This document shows positions 8,584-19,344 of a stretch of 64,000 bases of DNA, piece by piece (position 1 is the stretch's first letter; each line of letters opens with the position of its first letter). The stretch spans positions 1,736,001 to 1,800,000 of the forward strand of contig NZ_QYYG01000001.1 in assembly GCF_003591175.1 (NCBI RefSeq), in the 5' to 3' direction. The notes beneath the pieces were generated by a model, which worked only from the letters and a program-made list of their open reading frames with translations, searched no databases and had not been told where the DNA came from. Source of the stretch: Serratia inhibens (GTDB taxonomy: Bacteria; Pseudomonadota; Gammaproteobacteria; Enterobacterales; Enterobacteriaceae). Position numbers and translations under genes: made by a program.

Positions 8584-10152
8584 TTAGCGCGCTTCCTGCA
8601 CGGCGGCAGTCGGTTGTTCAAAGTGGTAGCGGCCAGTTTTCAGGCTGCTTGGACCCAGACGCGCAAATTTGAACATCAGGTACATCTCAGCCACCAGGAA
8701 CAGGGTGTACAAGCCGCAAATCAGCCCCATCGAGAACAGAATGTCGCCCGCAGTCAGTGAAGAGTTGGCGACAGCCGTCGGCAGCACCTCACCGATCGCC
8801 CAGGGTTGACGGCCGTATTCAGCCACAAACCAGCCGGCTTCGATCGCGATCCAGGGCAGCGGCAAGCCATACAACGCCGCGCGATGCAGCCATTTTCGCT
8901 GACCGATGCGCCCGCGAATCACGCTCCAGAACGACAGACCGATGATAAACAGCATCAGCACGCCACAGGCCACCATGATGCGGAAGGCGAAGTACAGCGG
9001 CGCCACGCGTGGGATGGAGTCTTTGGTCGCTTGCTGGATTTGCGCTTCCGTCGCGTCGGTGACGTTCGGGGTATAACGCTTCAGCAACAGACCGTAGCCC
9101 AGATCCTGCTTGGCTTTATTGAACTCGGCGCGGACCGCCGGATCGGTATTGCCACCACGCAGCTCTTCCAGCAGTTGGTAGGCTTTCATCCCGTTGCGGA
9201 TCCGCACTTCATGCTGCGCCATCAGATCTTTCAGGCCGGTGACCTGGGTATCCGTGGAACGAGTCGCAATCAGGCCAAGCGCGTAAGGGATTTGAATCGC
9301 GTAGGAGTTTTCCATTTTATCCTGATTCGGGATACCGAACAGGGTAAAGGCGGCCGGAGCCGGTTGGGTTTCCCACTCGGCTTCGATAGCGGCCAGCTTG
9401 GTTTTCTGCACGTCGCCCATTTCGTAACCGGATTCATCACCCAGCACGATAACGGACAATACGGCAGCCATACCGAAACTGGCGGCAATGGCGAAGGAGC
9501 GCTTGGCGAAAGCGACATCGCGGCCTTTCAACAGGTAGTAAGAGCTGATACCCAGAACGAACATCGCGCCACAGGTGTAGCCGGCAGCCACGGTGTGCAC
9601 AAACTTCACCTGCGCAACCGGGTTGAGTACCAGTTCGGAGAAGCTGAGCATCTCCATGCGCATGGTTTCGAAGTTGAAGTCGGAAGCGATCGGGTTCTGC
9701 ATCCAGCCGTTGGCAACCAGGATCCACAGTGCGGAGAAGTTCGAGCCCAGCGCCACAAGCCAGGTTACCGCCATGTGCTGCACTTTGCTCAGACGATCCC
9801 AACCGAAGAAGAACAGGCCGACCAGCGTCGATTCCAGGAAGAACGCCATCAGACCTTCGATGGCCAGCGGGGCCCCGAAAATATCACCGACGTAGTGGGA
9901 GAAATATGACCAGTTGGTCCCGAACTGGAACTCCATGGTCAAACCGGTGGCCACACCCAGAGCAAAGTTAATTGCAAATAACTTGCCCCAGAATTTGGTC
10001 ATATCTTTATAGATTTGTTTGCCAGACAGCACATATACCGTTTCCATAATTGCCAGCAAAAACGCCATGCCTAGCGTTAATGGGACAAATAAGAAATGGT
10101 ACATCGCCGTTAAAGCAAACTGTAAGCGCGACAGTTCGACAATATCAAACAT
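8584..10152 (-). CDS. cydA: Cytochrome bd-I ubiquinol oxidase subunit I
   Basis: CydA binds hemes b558, b595 and d and oxidises ubiquinol while reducing O2. The 522-residue form starting [14 protein letters not shown] is chosen: AAGGAG precedes the ATG and the length equals E. coli. His19, His186 and Met393 (heme ligands) and Glu99 and Glu107 are all at the E. coli positions. The Q-loop lies around 240-330. Expression is expected to be ArcA/FNR controlled, and matching sites lie upstream. Confidence 0.98.
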   Translation of the reverse strand: MFDIVELSRLQFALTAMYHFLFVPLTLGMAFLLAIMETVYVLSGKQIYKDMTKFWGKLFAINFALGVATGLTMEFQFGTNWSYFSHYVGDIFGAPLAIEGLMAFFLESTLVGLFFFGWDRLSKVQHMAVTWLVALGSNFSALWILVANGWMQNPIASDFNFETMRMEMLSFSELVLNPVAQVKFVHTVAAGYTCGAMFVLGISSYYLLKGRDVAFAKRSFAIAASFGMAAVLSVIVLGDESGYEMGDVQKTKLAAIEAEWETQPAPAAFTLFGIPNQDKMENSYAIQIPYALGLIATRSTDTQVTGLKDLMAQHEVRIRNGMKAYQLLEELRGGNTDPAVRAEFNKAKQDLGYGLLLKRYTPNVTDATEAQIQQATKDSIPRVAPLYFAFRIMVACGVLMLFIIGLSFWSVIRGRIGQRKWLHRAALYGLPLPWIAIEAGWFVAEYGRQPWAIGEVLPTAVANSSLTAGDILFSMGLICGLYTLFLVAEMYLMFKFARLGPSSLKTGRYHFEQPTAAVQEAR

Positions 10153-10493
10153 CTTGACTCCTTGCTCCTCGCAGGAAGACTCCGACATGCGGTTATCGGT
10201 AATACTTCTTTCGAAGCCACCGGTAACGCCCCGCAGTGAATGCCCTTAAACACAACAAATTTGATCCAGCTTTTCCGCTTTCAACCGCACACTCACCGCA
10301 AGGCCGCGCGGGCCATCGCCAAGCACACCACTGAAAACCGACAACGGGTAACAAATGCAACAAGATCAACCATCCATAATCACAACAGGATGATACTCGC
10401 CCAATCCCACACAATAAATAGGTTTTTGCGTGATGTGGGTTAGACTTTTGGTTACAGGTCAAATCCTGGCCAAAAGAGGTACTTCGGGCTAAT

Positions 10494-10507
10494 TTGATCT
10501 AAAACAA
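10494..10507. promoter_or_regulatory. FNR-like site
   Basis: TTGATCTAAAACAA matches the TTGAT-N4-ATCAA FNR consensus at 9 of 10 informative positions. It lies about 340 bases upstream of cydA. E. coli cydA is FNR and ArcA regulated, so the context fits. Confidence 0.45.
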
Positions 10508-10613
10508 TTTAAGCCTATCTCAGTATTATTTCCATATTCATCAGCACATTTCTCATAATTTTCTTGGGGTCATGTTGCGCAATGGTTTAATTGTTTTTTA
10601 ATGATATTTTTGT

Positions 10614-10628
10614 GTTAAATAAATGTAA
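10614..10628. promoter_or_regulatory. ArcA-like box
   Basis: GTTAAATAAATGTAA matches 13 of 15 positions of the ArcA-P consensus GTTAATTAAATGTTA. It lies about 460 bases before cydA and 207 before the divergent phosphatase gene, so it could serve either. Confidence 0.5.
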
Positions 10629-10834
10629 TTCAAAAGCAATGTCATTGTATTATTACGCGCTTATTATGCGACATAATTAACTTTTTATTTCCAATAACCA
10701 AACACAGTGATTTCAGTCACAAAAGCAAAAAACTCTCTCCAATATTAGTCTATTTTTGGCTATTCGATCGTAAAGGTTGCATTTTTGTAGCAAAATAGAA
10801 GCTTGTATAAAAAACCTTTGGTCTACAATAACTT

Positions 10835-12733
10835 ATGAAAAAAATTCTTTTTGCCTCTGTTCTTGGACTCTCAGGGAGCGCCATTGCCGCCGAAACGGTA
10901 AATATCACGCTGCTGGGCACCTCTGATCTGCACGGCACCTTCGTGCCCTGGGACTACGCCAGCGATACCGAAAACCTGGCAGGCAGCCTGAGCCAGATCG
11001 CCACTCAGATTAAAAAACTGCGCGCCGAACAGCCCAACCTGATCCTGGTTGACGCCGGCGACACCATTCAGGGCAACTTTGTCGAGACCTTCAAACATGA
11101 AGCCATCAGCCCGATGATGCTGGGCTTCAACGCGCTCAAGTACGACGTATGGGTGATGGGTAACCACGAATTTGATTTCGGTCTGCCGGTGTTGGCGACG
11201 CCACTCAAACAGTTTGAAGGCACCGCGTTGGCGGGCAATATTTTCTGGGATAACGGCAAGCCGTTCCTGCCGGCGTACAAAATTATCGAACGCCAGGGCG
11301 TGAAAATCGGCATTATCGGCATGGATACGCCAATGACCGCCGAGTTTGCCAAAGGCACCGATCGCACCAAAGGGCTGAACTTTACCGATCCCGTGCAGGC
11401 GGTGAAGAACGTAATCAGCGAGATTGACAGCCAGGTCGACGCCATCGTTCTGGTGGCGCATATGGGTATCGATAACGAAAACCAGCGGCCAGGCACCGGC
11501 GTGGCCGACATTGCCAACGCCAACCCGCAGCTGGCAGCGATCGTCGCCGGGCATATGCATGTAAAAATCGACAAGGCGGTGGTCAACGGCGTCATTATTA
11601 CCGAGCCGGATAAATATGGCCGCGCGCTATCGCGCATCGATCTGCAGTTTGAACGGCGCGACGGCAAGTTCGCCCTGATCAATAAAGACAGTTTTACCTA
11701 CCCGATTAAGGGCATCACGCCCGACAGCGGCATGCTGGCCCTCTACCGGCCGTATCACGATATCCTGCGCGCCAATGCCAACCGGGTGGTAGCGACGCTG
11801 ACCGGCAGCGATCTGGTGCCTGCCGACGAGATCAAGGGGATTCCGCAAGTGCATATCCAGGATACCGGCATCAGCGCCCTGTTCCAGCAAGCCGCCCGTT
11901 ATTACGCGCCGCAGGCGCAGGTGATCGCCCTGCAAATCGATAATGACTTCGCCAAACTCGATGTCGGTGAAATCAAGGCCAAGGATATCGCGTTTAACTA
12001 TCAATACGCCGGCGGCGAAATCACCGTTTATCAGCTCAACGGCAAAGCGTTAAAACAGTATATGGAATGGTCCGCCGGTTACTTTAATCAGCTTAAACCG
12101 GGTGACGTCACCTACAGCTTTAACCCGGCGCGTCGCTCGTCCAAATACTCCACCAACGACTTTTTCGACGGCGTCACCTACAGCATCGATCTGCGCCAAC
12201 CCGCCGGTTCGCGCATTACCGATTTACGCCTGGCCGATGGCACCCCGGTTACCGACGAGATGCCGATCCGTCTGGGCATGAACAGCTATCGCATGGGGCA
12301 TCTGACGCAAAAAGGCGGTGCGCTGGAGGGGCAATCCTTCCCGGTACTGTCCGACAGCAAGGCGCAATACGGCGAGGAGGAAGGCACTATCCGCAATCTC
12401 ACCCTTCGTTATCTGACGGAAGTGAAAAAAGGGCAATATCAAGGGCTGCCGCAGCAGCGCTGGAAACTGGTGGGCATGGAAGGTTATGAACCCCAGCGGG
12501 CGATCGTCAAAAGTCTGTTAAATCAAGGCATCATCCGCGTCCCCACTACCGATGACGGCCGTTATACCAACGTGGCATCAATCAACGTCAAAGACGCATT
12601 ATTCAGTGACGCCGCGGGCTATAACGCCGCCCTCTCCTCACTCGAAAAGCAGCAGGGTACCAGCAACGACGCAATGCAAAAACAACGTCTGCAGGATCGC
12701 ATCGCGCTGATCAAGGCGCTTAACAACTTCTGA
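10835..12733 (+). CDS. Periplasmic 5'-nucleotidase-family metallophosphatase
   Basis: A 632-residue UshA/CpdB-superfamily protein. Signal peptide MKKILFASVLGLSGSAIAAE is followed by a calcineurin-like phosphoesterase domain (about 22-290). The full set of metal motifs is present: GTSDLHG, DAGDTIQG, GNHEFDFG, VAHMGID and AGHMH. A C-terminal 5'-nucleotidase substrate-binding domain (about 320-560) with NYQYAGGEI follows. It likely hydrolyses nucleotides or related phosphate esters in the periplasm; the exact substrate cannot be read from sequence. E. coli has no gene here. It converges on sucD. Confidence 0.85.
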   Translation: MKKILFASVLGLSGSAIAAETVNITLLGTSDLHGTFVPWDYASDTENLAGSLSQIATQIKKLRAEQPNLILVDAGDTIQGNFVETFKHEAISPMMLGFNALKYDVWVMGNHEFDFGLPVLATPLKQFEGTALAGNIFWDNGKPFLPAYKIIERQGVKIGIIGMDTPMTAEFAKGTDRTKGLNFTDPVQAVKNVISEIDSQVDAIVLVAHMGIDNENQRPGTGVADIANANPQLAAIVAGHMHVKIDKAVVNGVIITEPDKYGRALSRIDLQFERRDGKFALINKDSFTYPIKGITPDSGMLALYRPYHDILRANANRVVATLTGSDLVPADEIKGIPQVHIQDTGISALFQQAARYYAPQAQVIALQIDNDFAKLDVGEIKAKDIAFNYQYAGGEITVYQLNGKALKQYMEWSAGYFNQLKPGDVTYSFNPARRSSKYSTNDFFDGVTYSIDLRQPAGSRITDLRLADGTPVTDEMPIRLGMNSYRMGHLTQKGGALEGQSFPVLSDSKAQYGEEEGTIRNLTLRYLTEVKKGQYQGLPQQRWKLVGMEGYEPQRAIVKSLLNQGIIRVPTTDDGRYTNVASINVKDALFSDAAGYNAALSSLEKQQGTSNDAMQKQRLQDRIALIKALNNF

Positions 12734-12742
12734 CCCCTTCCC

Positions 12743-12770
12743 ATAAAAAAGGCCACCCAAAAGGGTGGCC
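12743..12770 (-). terminator. Terminator of the sdh-suc operon
   Basis: GGCCACCC (12751-12758) pairs with GGGTGGCC (12763-12770) around AAAA. Read leftward, the stem is followed by TTTTTT, so it terminates sucD. The 3' UTR of 12771-12796 and this hairpin could also form a released small RNA. Confidence 0.88.
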
Positions 12771-12796
12771 AGTCATGTCGAAACAGTATTGCCGTA

Positions 12797-13669
12797 TCAG
12801 CGATTCAATACCGCTTTTACCGCTTCACCGATGTCAGCCAGGCTGCGCACGGTTTTAACCCCGGCCGCTTCCAGCGCTGCGAATTTTTCGTCCGCAGTGC
12901 CTTTGCCGCCGGCGATGATGGCGCCTGCGTGGCCCATACGTTTGCCTTTCGGCGCGGTAACGCCGGCAATGTAGCCCACAACCGGCTTGGTGACGTGTTC
13001 TTTGATGTAAGCCGCCGCTTCTTCTTCCGCGCTACCGCCGATCTCGCCGATCATCACTATCGCTTCAGTTTGCGGATCTTCCTGGAACAGTTTCAGGATA
13101 TCGATGAAGTTGGAGCCCGGGATCGGGTCGCCGCCGATGCCCACACAGGTAGACTGGCCCAGACCGGTATCGGTGGTTTGCTTAACCGCTTCATAGGTCA
13201 GGGTGCCAGAGCGGGAAACGATGCCCACTTTACCCGGCAGGTGGATGTGGCCTGGCATGATGCCGATTTTGCACTCGCCCGGAGTGATAACGCCTGGGCA
13301 GTTCGGGCCAATCATGCGCACGCCGGCTTCATCCAGCTTCACTTTCACGGTCAGCATATCCAGAGTCGGGATGCCTTCGGTGATGGTGATGATCAGTTTG
13401 ATGCCTGCATCGATAGCTTCCAGAATGGAATCTTTGCAGAACGGCGCCGGGACGTAGATCACGGACGCAGTCGCGCCAGTGGCTTCTACCGCTTCGCGTA
13501 CGGTGTTGAACACCGGCAGACCCAGGTGTTGAGTGCCGCCTTTGCCTGGCGTAACGCCACCGACCATTTTGGTGCCGTAAGCGATAGCCTGCTCGGAGTG
13601 GAAGGTCCCCTGGCTACCGGTGAAGCCCTGGCAAATTACTTTGGTGTTCTTATCGATTAAAATGGACAT
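12797..13669 (-). CDS. sucD: Succinyl-CoA synthetase alpha subunit
   Basis: Alpha subunit (290 residues) of the ADP-forming enzyme that converts succinyl-CoA to succinate with ATP formation. The CoA-binding Rossmann domain has [10 protein letters not shown], and the phosphorylated His247 lies in KRMGHAGAI. Its ATG overlaps the sucC stop by one base (TAATG). It is the last gene of sdhCDAB-sucABCD. Confidence 0.98.
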   Translation of the reverse strand: MSILIDKNTKVICQGFTGSQGTFHSEQAIAYGTKMVGGVTPGKGGTQHLGLPVFNTVREAVEATGATASVIYVPAPFCKDSILEAIDAGIKLIITITEGIPTLDMLTVKVKLDEAGVRMIGPNCPGVITPGECKIGIMPGHIHLPGKVGIVSRSGTLTYEAVKQTTDTGLGQSTCVGIGGDPIPGSNFIDILKLFQEDPQTEAIVMIGEIGGSAEEEAAAYIKEHVTKPVVGYIAGVTAPKGKRMGHAGAIIAGGKGTADEKFAALEAAGVKTVRSLADIGEAVKAVLNR

Positions 13670-14835
13670 TATTTACCCTCCACTGCCGCAACAACTTGCT
13701 GAGCCGCATCAGTCAGGCTGGTCGCAGCAATGATATTCAGACCGCTGTCCGCCAGTTTCTTGGCGCCCAGTTCGGCATTGTTCCCTTCCAGACGCACGAC
13801 CACAGGGACGTTAACGCCCACTTCGGCTACTGCGCCAATGATGCCGTCGGCGATCAGATCGCAGCGCACGATACCACCGAAAATGTTAACCAGAACCGCT
13901 TTCACCTTGTCGTCGGACAGGATGATTTTGAACGCTTCAGTTACGCGCTCTTTGGTTGCGCCGCCGCCTACGTCGAGGAAGTTGGCCGGTTCGCCGCCGT
14001 GCAGTTTAACGATGTCCATGGTGCCCATCGCCAGACCTGCGCCGTTAACCATGCAGCCGATGTTGCCGTCGAGAGCAACGTAGTTCAGCTCCCACTGTGC
14101 GGCACGGGATTCACGCTCATCTTCCTGAGAAGGGTCACGCATTTCGCGCAGTTCAGACTGGCGGAACAGTGCGTTGCCGTCAGCGCCCAATTTGCCGTCC
14201 AGGCAGATCAGATCGCCCTGCTTGGTCACTACCAGCGGGTTGATCTCAACCATCGCCAGATCGCGCTCCAGGAACAAGGTCGCCAGGCCCATGAAGATCT
14301 TGGCGAACTGCCCGACTTGCTTGCCGGTCAGGCCCAGTTTGAAGGCCAGCTCACGGCCCTGGTAAGGCTGTGGGCCTGCCAGTGGGTCGATGGTCATTTT
14401 GTGGATCAGTTCCGGGGTTTCTTCCGCAACTTTTTCAATCTCGACGCCACCTTCGGTGGATGCCATAAACACCACGCGACGGCTTGCACGGTCAACTACC
14501 GCGCCCAGATACAGTTCTTTATCGATGTCGGTCGCCGCTTCTACCAGGATCTGGTGAACCGGTTGGCCCAGCGCGTCAGTCTGGTAGGTCACCAGACGCT
14601 TGCCCAGCCAGGCTTCAGCGAAAGCACGGATATCTTCTTTGCTGTTAACCACTTTAACGCCGCCAGCTTTACCGCGACCGCCAGCATGAACCTGACATTT
14701 CACCACCCACGGGCCGGAGCCGATTTTGGATGCGGCTTCTTCTGCTTCACGCGGTGTGGTACAGGCGTAACCGGTCGGTGCCGGCATGCCATACCGAGCA
14801 AACAGCTGTTTTGCCTGATATTCGTGTAAATTCAT
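13669..14835 (-). CDS. sucC: Succinyl-CoA synthetase beta subunit
   Basis: Beta subunit of 388 residues with an N-terminal ATP-grasp domain ([32 protein letters not shown]) and a C-terminal CoA-ligase domain containing the [13 protein letters not shown] region. It provides nucleotide binding and partner specificity for SucD. The length equals the E. coli protein. Confidence 0.98.
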   Translation of the reverse strand: MNLHEYQAKQLFARYGMPAPTGYACTTPREAEEAASKIGSGPWVVKCQVHAGGRGKAGGVKVVNSKEDIRAFAEAWLGKRLVTYQTDALGQPVHQILVEAATDIDKELYLGAVVDRASRRVVFMASTEGGVEIEKVAEETPELIHKMTIDPLAGPQPYQGRELAFKLGLTGKQVGQFAKIFMGLATLFLERDLAMVEINPLVVTKQGDLICLDGKLGADGNALFRQSELREMRDPSQEDERESRAAQWELNYVALDGNIGCMVNGAGLAMGTMDIVKLHGGEPANFLDVGGGATKERVTEAFKIILSDDKVKAVLVNIFGGIVRCDLIADGIIGAVAEVGVNVPVVVRLEGNNAELGAKKLADSGLNIIAATSLTDAAQQVVAAVEGK

Positions 14836-14925
14836 GATGTTCTATCCATTCAGTTCTGAAGGTTTTAGCCGAGCCATTTTGGCGGAAAACCGCATGACTT
14901 TAATCGGCCACATAGCACAGAGTGT

Positions 14926-14945
14926 GGGCGCGGCGTACCGCGCCC
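14926..14945. other. sucB-sucC intercistronic hairpin
   Basis: GGGCGCGG (14926-14933) pairs with CCGCGCCC (14938-14945) around CGTA, starting 7 bases after the sucB stop in transcript terms. There is no T-tract. It could stabilise the sucAB portion of the polycistronic mRNA. Confidence 0.55.
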
Positions 14946-14952
14946 ATCAGGG

Positions 14953-16176
14953 TTATACGTCCAGCAGCAGACGAGCCGGATCTTCCAGCATCTCTTTCAC
15001 CGTCACCAGGTAACCAACGGACTCTTTGCCGTCGATCAGGCGGTGATCGTAAGAAAGCGCCAGATACATCATTGGCTGGATCACAACCTGGCCATTCACC
15101 GCCATTGGGCGATCTTTAATGGCGTGCATGCCCAAGATCGCGCTCTGCGGTGGGTTGATGATCGGGGTAGACATCAATGAACCGAATACGCCGCCGTTGG
15201 TAATGGTGAAGTTACCGCCGGTCAGTTCTTCCACGGTCAATTTGCCGTCACGGCCCTTGACCGCCAGTTCTTTGATTTTCTTCTCGATGTCCGCCATGCT
15301 CATGCTGTCTACATCGCGCAGCACCGGGGTCACCAGGCCGCGTGGGGTAGATACCGCAATGCTGATATCGAAGTAGTTGTGGTAGACCACGTCAGTGCCG
15401 TCGATGGAAGCGTTCACTTCCGGGAAGCGTTTCAGCGCTTCAACCACCGCTTTGATGTAGAAGGACATGAAGCCCAGACGTACACCGTGGCGTTTTTCGA
15501 AGGCTTCACCGTACTGCTTGCGCAGGTCCATGATCGGCTGCATGTTGATTTCGTTGAAGGTCGTCAGCATCGCAGTGCTGTTCTTCGCTTCCAACAGGCG
15601 CTCAGCCACGCGCTTGCGCAGGCGGGTCATAGGTACGCGTTTTTCGCTGCGGTTGCTCAGGGCCGGCTGCGGTGCGGCTTCGGCAACTGCTGCGGCGGCC
15701 GGCTTGTCGGCTTTCTTGCCGTTAGCCAGATGCGCTTCCACGTCTTCGCGAGTGATACGGCCACCCACGCCGCTGCCTTTGATGGCTGCAGCGTCGAGAT
15801 CGTGCTCAGCGATCAGACGGCGGATCGCCGGGCTGAGTGCATCGTTGCTCTCTTCTTCCAGGCTGGCGGTTGCGCGCTGTGCCGGAGTGGCTTCTTTAGC
15901 CTGGCTTTTCTCTTCGGTCGGCTTGCCAGAGCTATCGCCCGGGCGAATACGGCCGAGGATCTGGCGAGAAAGCACGGTTGCGCCCTCTTCTTCCACGATC
16001 GCATCAAGAATACCTGCTTCGCTGGCCGGCACTTCCAACACAACTTTGTCAGTTTCGATTTCAACCAGAACTTCGTCACGCTGGACGCTGTCGCCTGGTT
16101 TCTTGTGCCAGGTGGCTACGGTCGCATCGGCAACCGATTCAGGAAGGTCAGGAACCAGAATATCTACGCTACTCAT
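14953..16176 (-). CDS. sucB: 2-oxoglutarate dehydrogenase E2 subunit
   Basis: Dihydrolipoyl succinyltransferase, 407 residues, the core of the 2-oxoglutarate dehydrogenase complex. A lipoyl domain (1-77) carries the lipoylated Lys44 in [11 protein letters not shown]. An E3-binding domain (about 107-145, [22 protein letters not shown]) follows. The acyltransferase domain (about 175-407) ends with SYDHRLIDG, which holds the catalytic His. Ala/Lys-rich linkers separate the domains. It starts 18 bases after sucA. Confidence 0.98.
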   Translation of the reverse strand: MSSVDILVPDLPESVADATVATWHKKPGDSVQRDEVLVEIETDKVVLEVPASEAGILDAIVEEEGATVLSRQILGRIRPGDSSGKPTEEKSQAKEATPAQRATASLEEESNDALSPAIRRLIAEHDLDAAAIKGSGVGGRITREDVEAHLANGKKADKPAAAAVAEAAPQPALSNRSEKRVPMTRLRKRVAERLLEAKNSTAMLTTFNEINMQPIMDLRKQYGEAFEKRHGVRLGFMSFYIKAVVEALKRFPEVNASIDGTDVVYHNYFDISIAVSTPRGLVTPVLRDVDSMSMADIEKKIKELAVKGRDGKLTVEELTGGNFTITNGGVFGSLMSTPIINPPQSAILGMHAIKDRPMAVNGQVVIQPMMYLALSYDHRLIDGKESVGYLVTVKEMLEDPARLLLDV

Positions 16177-16194
16177 TTAGCTTTCCCTTAATCT

Positions 16195-19002
16195 TTATTC
16201 AATATTCAGCGCGTCATTAACCAGAGCCTGTTGCTGCTTCTGGTGTACGGACATATAACCGACCGCCGGAGAGGCGGAGGCTGGACGTCCGGCGTAACGT
16301 AAAGAAGCCCCGAACGGCACGACTTCACGGAAATTGTGTTGGCTGCAGTACCAGGCACCCTGGTTCAGCGGCTCTTCCTGGCACCAGACGAAATCATGCA
16401 CGTGAGCATACTTCTCCAGCACGGCCTGAACGGCCTGGTGCGGGAACGGGTACAGCTGCTCGATACGTACGATGGCCACATCTTTCTGGTCGTTCTTGCG
16501 GCGCTGTTCCAGCAGGTCGTAATACACCTTGCCGGAGCACATCACCACGCGTTTGACCGCTTTCGGATCCAGCTCGTCGATCTCGCCGATAGCCGGCAGG
16601 AAGGTGCCGTTAGCCAGTTCTTCCAGGGAAGAAACCGCCAGCGGATGACGCAGCAGGGATTTCGGTGACATCACCACCAACGGACGGCGCATACCGCGCA
16701 GCGCCTGACGACGCAGCATATGGTAAACCTGTGCCGGAGTGGACGGGATGCACACTTGCATATTCTGTTCTGCACACAGCTGCAGGTAACGCTCCAGACG
16801 CGCGGAGGAGTGCTCCGGACCCTGGCCTTCGTAACCGTGCGGCAGCAGCATCACCAGGCCGCACATACGGCCCCATTTCTGCTCGCCGGAGCTGATGAAC
16901 TGATCGATCACCACCTGAGCGCCGTTGGCGAAGTCGCCGAACTGCGCTTCCCAAATGGTCAGGGTGCGCGGTTCCGCAGTAGCGTAGCCGTATTCGAACG
17001 CCAGTACCGCTTCTTCAGACAGCACGGAGTCCCAGACTTTAAACTCGCCCTGCCCGCTGTGCACATTCGCCAGCGGAACGTAGACCGAACCGTTTTTCTG
17101 GTTGTGCACCACCGCATGACGGTGGAAGAAGGTTCCGCGTCCGGCATCTTCACCGGAGATACGAATCGGAATGCCTTCATCGACCATAGTGGCGTAGGCC
17201 AGCGTTTCGGCCGCGCCCCAGTCGAACGCTTTGTTGCCTGCGGCCATCTCTGCACGGTCGCCGTAGATTTTCGCTACGCGCGACTGCATTTCGATCGCTT
17301 CCGGTACGGTGCTGATGCGACGAGCCAGTTCCTGCAAGCGCTTCATCTCAACCTTGCTTGGGTACTCTTCGTCCCACTCGTGGTTCAGGTACGGCGACCA
17401 GGTAAAGGAATGCAGATTCATTGGACGCCATTCTTCAACCACGCAATCGCCGCGATCGAGCGCATCGCGATACAGGTTGACCATTTCCGTGGCATCTTCC
17501 AGGCTGGCGACTTTCTGTTCGGTAAGAACGTCAGCATACAGCTTGCGCGGCGTCGGGTGTTTTTTGATCTTCTGGTACATCACCGGCTGGGTTGCACTTG
17601 GCTCGTCGGCCTCGTTATGCCCATGACGACGGTAGCAGACCAGATCGATCATCACATCGCGTTTGAAGGTGTTACGGAAATCCAGCGCCAGGCGGGTAAC
17701 GAACGCCACCGCTTCCGGATCGTCAGCATTGACGTGGAAGATCGGCGACTGCACCATTTTGGCGATGTCGGTACAGTATTGGGTCGAGCGCGCATCCAGC
17801 GGGTTGGAGGTGGTGAAACCAACCTGGTTGTTGATGACGATACGCACCGTGCCGCCCACTTCGTAACCGCGAGCCTGCGACATGTTCAGGGTTTCCTGAA
17901 CCACGCCCTGGCCGGTAATGGCGGCGTCACCGTGAATGGTGATTGGCAGCACCATGTTGCTGCGCGCTTCGTCCAGGCGATCGCGGCGGGCACGTACGGA
18001 GCCCATAACCACCGGGCTGACGATCTCCAGGTGCGACGGGTTGAACGCCAGCGCCAGGTGAACCATGCCGCCTTCGGTTTCGACGTCGGAGGAGAAGCCC
18101 TGGTGATATTTTACGTCACCGGTACCGAGGTGTTCTTTATGCTTGCCGGCAAACTCGTCGAACAGGTCGGCGGGCTTTTTACCCAGCACGTTGATCAACA
18201 CGTTCAGACGGCCGCGGTGAGCCATACCCAGCACCACTTCGCGCGTGCCGTTCTTGCCGGCGTGGCGAACCATCTCTTTCAGCATGGGCACCAGCGCATC
18301 GCCACCTTCCAGCGAGAAGCGTTTCGCTCCCGGGAATTTAGCGCCGAGATAGCGTTCCAGACCTTCCGCTGCAGTCAGCTCGTTCAGGAAACGACGTTTC
18401 TCTACGTTGGTAAAGCTGGCGCGCCCCGCTACCGATTCGATGCGCTGTTGGATCCAGCGTTTCTCTTCGGTATTGGTGATGTGCATGTATTCCGCACCGA
18501 TCGAACCGCAGTAAGTCTGCTTCAGCGCGGCATACAGATCGCCCAGCTTCATGGTTTCTTTGCCGATGGCAAATGAACCCACGTTGAAGGTTTCCTGGAA
18601 GTCGGCTTCGGTCAGATTGTGGTAAGCGGGATCGAGATCGGCAACGGTTTCTTGTTGCCACAGGCCGAGCGGATCGAGGTTGGCATGCTGATGTCCGCGG
18701 AAACGGAAGGCGTTGATCAGCTGCAGTACCTTGACCTGTTTGGCGTCGGTGTCTGGATCGTTGATGGTGGTGTTGTAACGCGCAGAGTCTTTCGCCAGGC
18801 GGCGGAAGTAGTCACGCGTTTGAGAGTGAAGCTGATCGGGTTTAACACCCGCGGTTGGTAGCTGTTGAAAAATGGAACGCCAGCTATCTTCAACGGAGCC
18901 CGGATCGGTTAAGAAGTCTTCATAGAGCTGTTCTATGTAAGACTGGTTCGCGCCCGCCAGATAGGAGGAATCCAGCCAGGCCTTCATTGCGCCGTTCTGC
19001 AT
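16195..19002 (-). CDS. sucA: 2-oxoglutarate dehydrogenase E1 subunit
   Basis: Thiamine-diphosphate-dependent E1, about 935 residues, decarboxylating 2-oxoglutarate and succinylating the lipoyl group of SucB. The second of two adjacent ATGs is chosen because AAGGGA is better spaced and MQNGAMKAWLDSSYL aligns with E. coli. Visible signatures are LGMAHRGRLNVL, the ThDP/Mg region HGDAAITGQG and the C-terminal transketolase-like domain. A 396-base gap with an ERIC element separates it from sdhB. Confidence 0.98.
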   Translation of the reverse strand: MQNGAMKAWLDSSYLAGANQSYIEQLYEDFLTDPGSVEDSWRSIFQQLPTAGVKPDQLHSQTRDYFRRLAKDSARYNTTINDPDTDAKQVKVLQLINAFRFRGHQHANLDPLGLWQQETVADLDPAYHNLTEADFQETFNVGSFAIGKETMKLGDLYAALKQTYCGSIGAEYMHITNTEEKRWIQQRIESVAGRASFTNVEKRRFLNELTAAEGLERYLGAKFPGAKRFSLEGGDALVPMLKEMVRHAGKNGTREVVLGMAHRGRLNVLINVLGKKPADLFDEFAGKHKEHLGTGDVKYHQGFSSDVETEGGMVHLALAFNPSHLEIVSPVVMGSVRARRDRLDEARSNMVLPITIHGDAAITGQGVVQETLNMSQARGYEVGGTVRIVINNQVGFTTSNPLDARSTQYCTDIAKMVQSPIFHVNADDPEAVAFVTRLALDFRNTFKRDVMIDLVCYRRHGHNEADEPSATQPVMYQKIKKHPTPRKLYADVLTEQKVASLEDATEMVNLYRDALDRGDCVVEEWRPMNLHSFTWSPYLNHEWDEEYPSKVEMKRLQELARRISTVPEAIEMQSRVAKIYGDRAEMAAGNKAFDWGAAETLAYATMVDEGIPIRISGEDAGRGTFFHRHAVVHNQKNGSVYVPLANVHSGQGEFKVWDSVLSEEAVLAFEYGYATAEPRTLTIWEAQFGDFANGAQVVIDQFISSGEQKWGRMCGLVMLLPHGYEGQGPEHSSARLERYLQLCAEQNMQVCIPSTPAQVYHMLRRQALRGMRRPLVVMSPKSLLRHPLAVSSLEELANGTFLPAIGEIDELDPKAVKRVVMCSGKVYYDLLEQRRKNDQKDVAIVRIEQLYPFPHQAVQAVLEKYAHVHDFVWCQEEPLNQGAWYCSQHNFREVVPFGASLRYAGRPASASPAVGYMSVHQKQQQALVNDALNIE

Positions 19003-19102
19003 CATGATCCCTTAAGCTTTGAAGCTTTAGTTTTCGCCGTGGTTAACATAATTACCGTGATGGATACGGTTTGCCGTAGAAACGGTTCACTCGACGTACT
19101 TA

Positions 19103-19227
19103 ATACCCGTCGCCTTTCAAGCCGCAGCGTTGTTGCCTGCGTTCGCTCCCCCCAGTTACTTACTGAAGTAAGCGCCTGAGGACTCACGAACTGGTTGCCT
19201 GGCTGCAACTCGAAAGTCATAGGGTAT
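19103..19227. repeat. ERIC (IRU) element, sdhB-sucA gap
   Basis: A 125-base imperfect palindrome. The left arm ATACCCGTCGCCTTTCAAGC mirrors the right arm ending CGAAAGTCATAGGGTAT. The core CCCAGTTACTTACTGAAGTA with AGCGCCTGAGGA corresponds to the enterobacterial ERIC consensus. Related copies are at 30356-30474, 37359-37485 and 50904-50962. Confidence 0.85.
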
Positions 19228-19280
19228 GCCATTATGGCCTGATACGTTTTGTTATGGACCTTGCGGCCCCTTACAAGGAA

Positions 19281-19344
19281 CCTCTAAAAACCGGCGGGCA
19301 AACCAGGCTGCATAGCGCCGCAACCACGGGTCAGTTTTTAGAGG
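19281..19344. repeat. Inverted repeat in sdhB-sucA gap
   Basis: CCTCTAAAAAC (19281-19291) and GTTTTTAGAGG (19334-19344) are exact 11-base inverted copies 42 bases apart. A second GC-rich hairpin (GCGCCGGG/CCCGGCGC, 19363-19383) lies between this and the sdhB stop. Together with the ERIC element these make up most of the sdhB-sucA gap. Roles are unknown. Confidence 0.55.

Larger units (their letters stand above)
10153..10834. promoter_or_regulatory. Divergent cydA / phosphatase regulatory region
   Basis: A 682-base gene-free stretch, AT-rich from about 10490 to 10830. It must hold the promoters of cydAX-ybgE (leftward) and of the phosphatase gene (rightward). The best recognisable sites are an FNR-like and an ArcA-like box, listed separately. 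No additional ORF is supported. Confidence 0.7.

Noticed and set aside
8806-9909. Rightward frame of 367 codons opposite cydA
   Set aside because: Shadow of cydA; His/Gln-rich with no family signature.
16720-18576. Rightward open frame of 618 codons opposite sucA
   Set aside because: Shadow of the highly conserved sucA; the translation has no recognisable domain and is rich in residues typical of antisense GC-rich frames.
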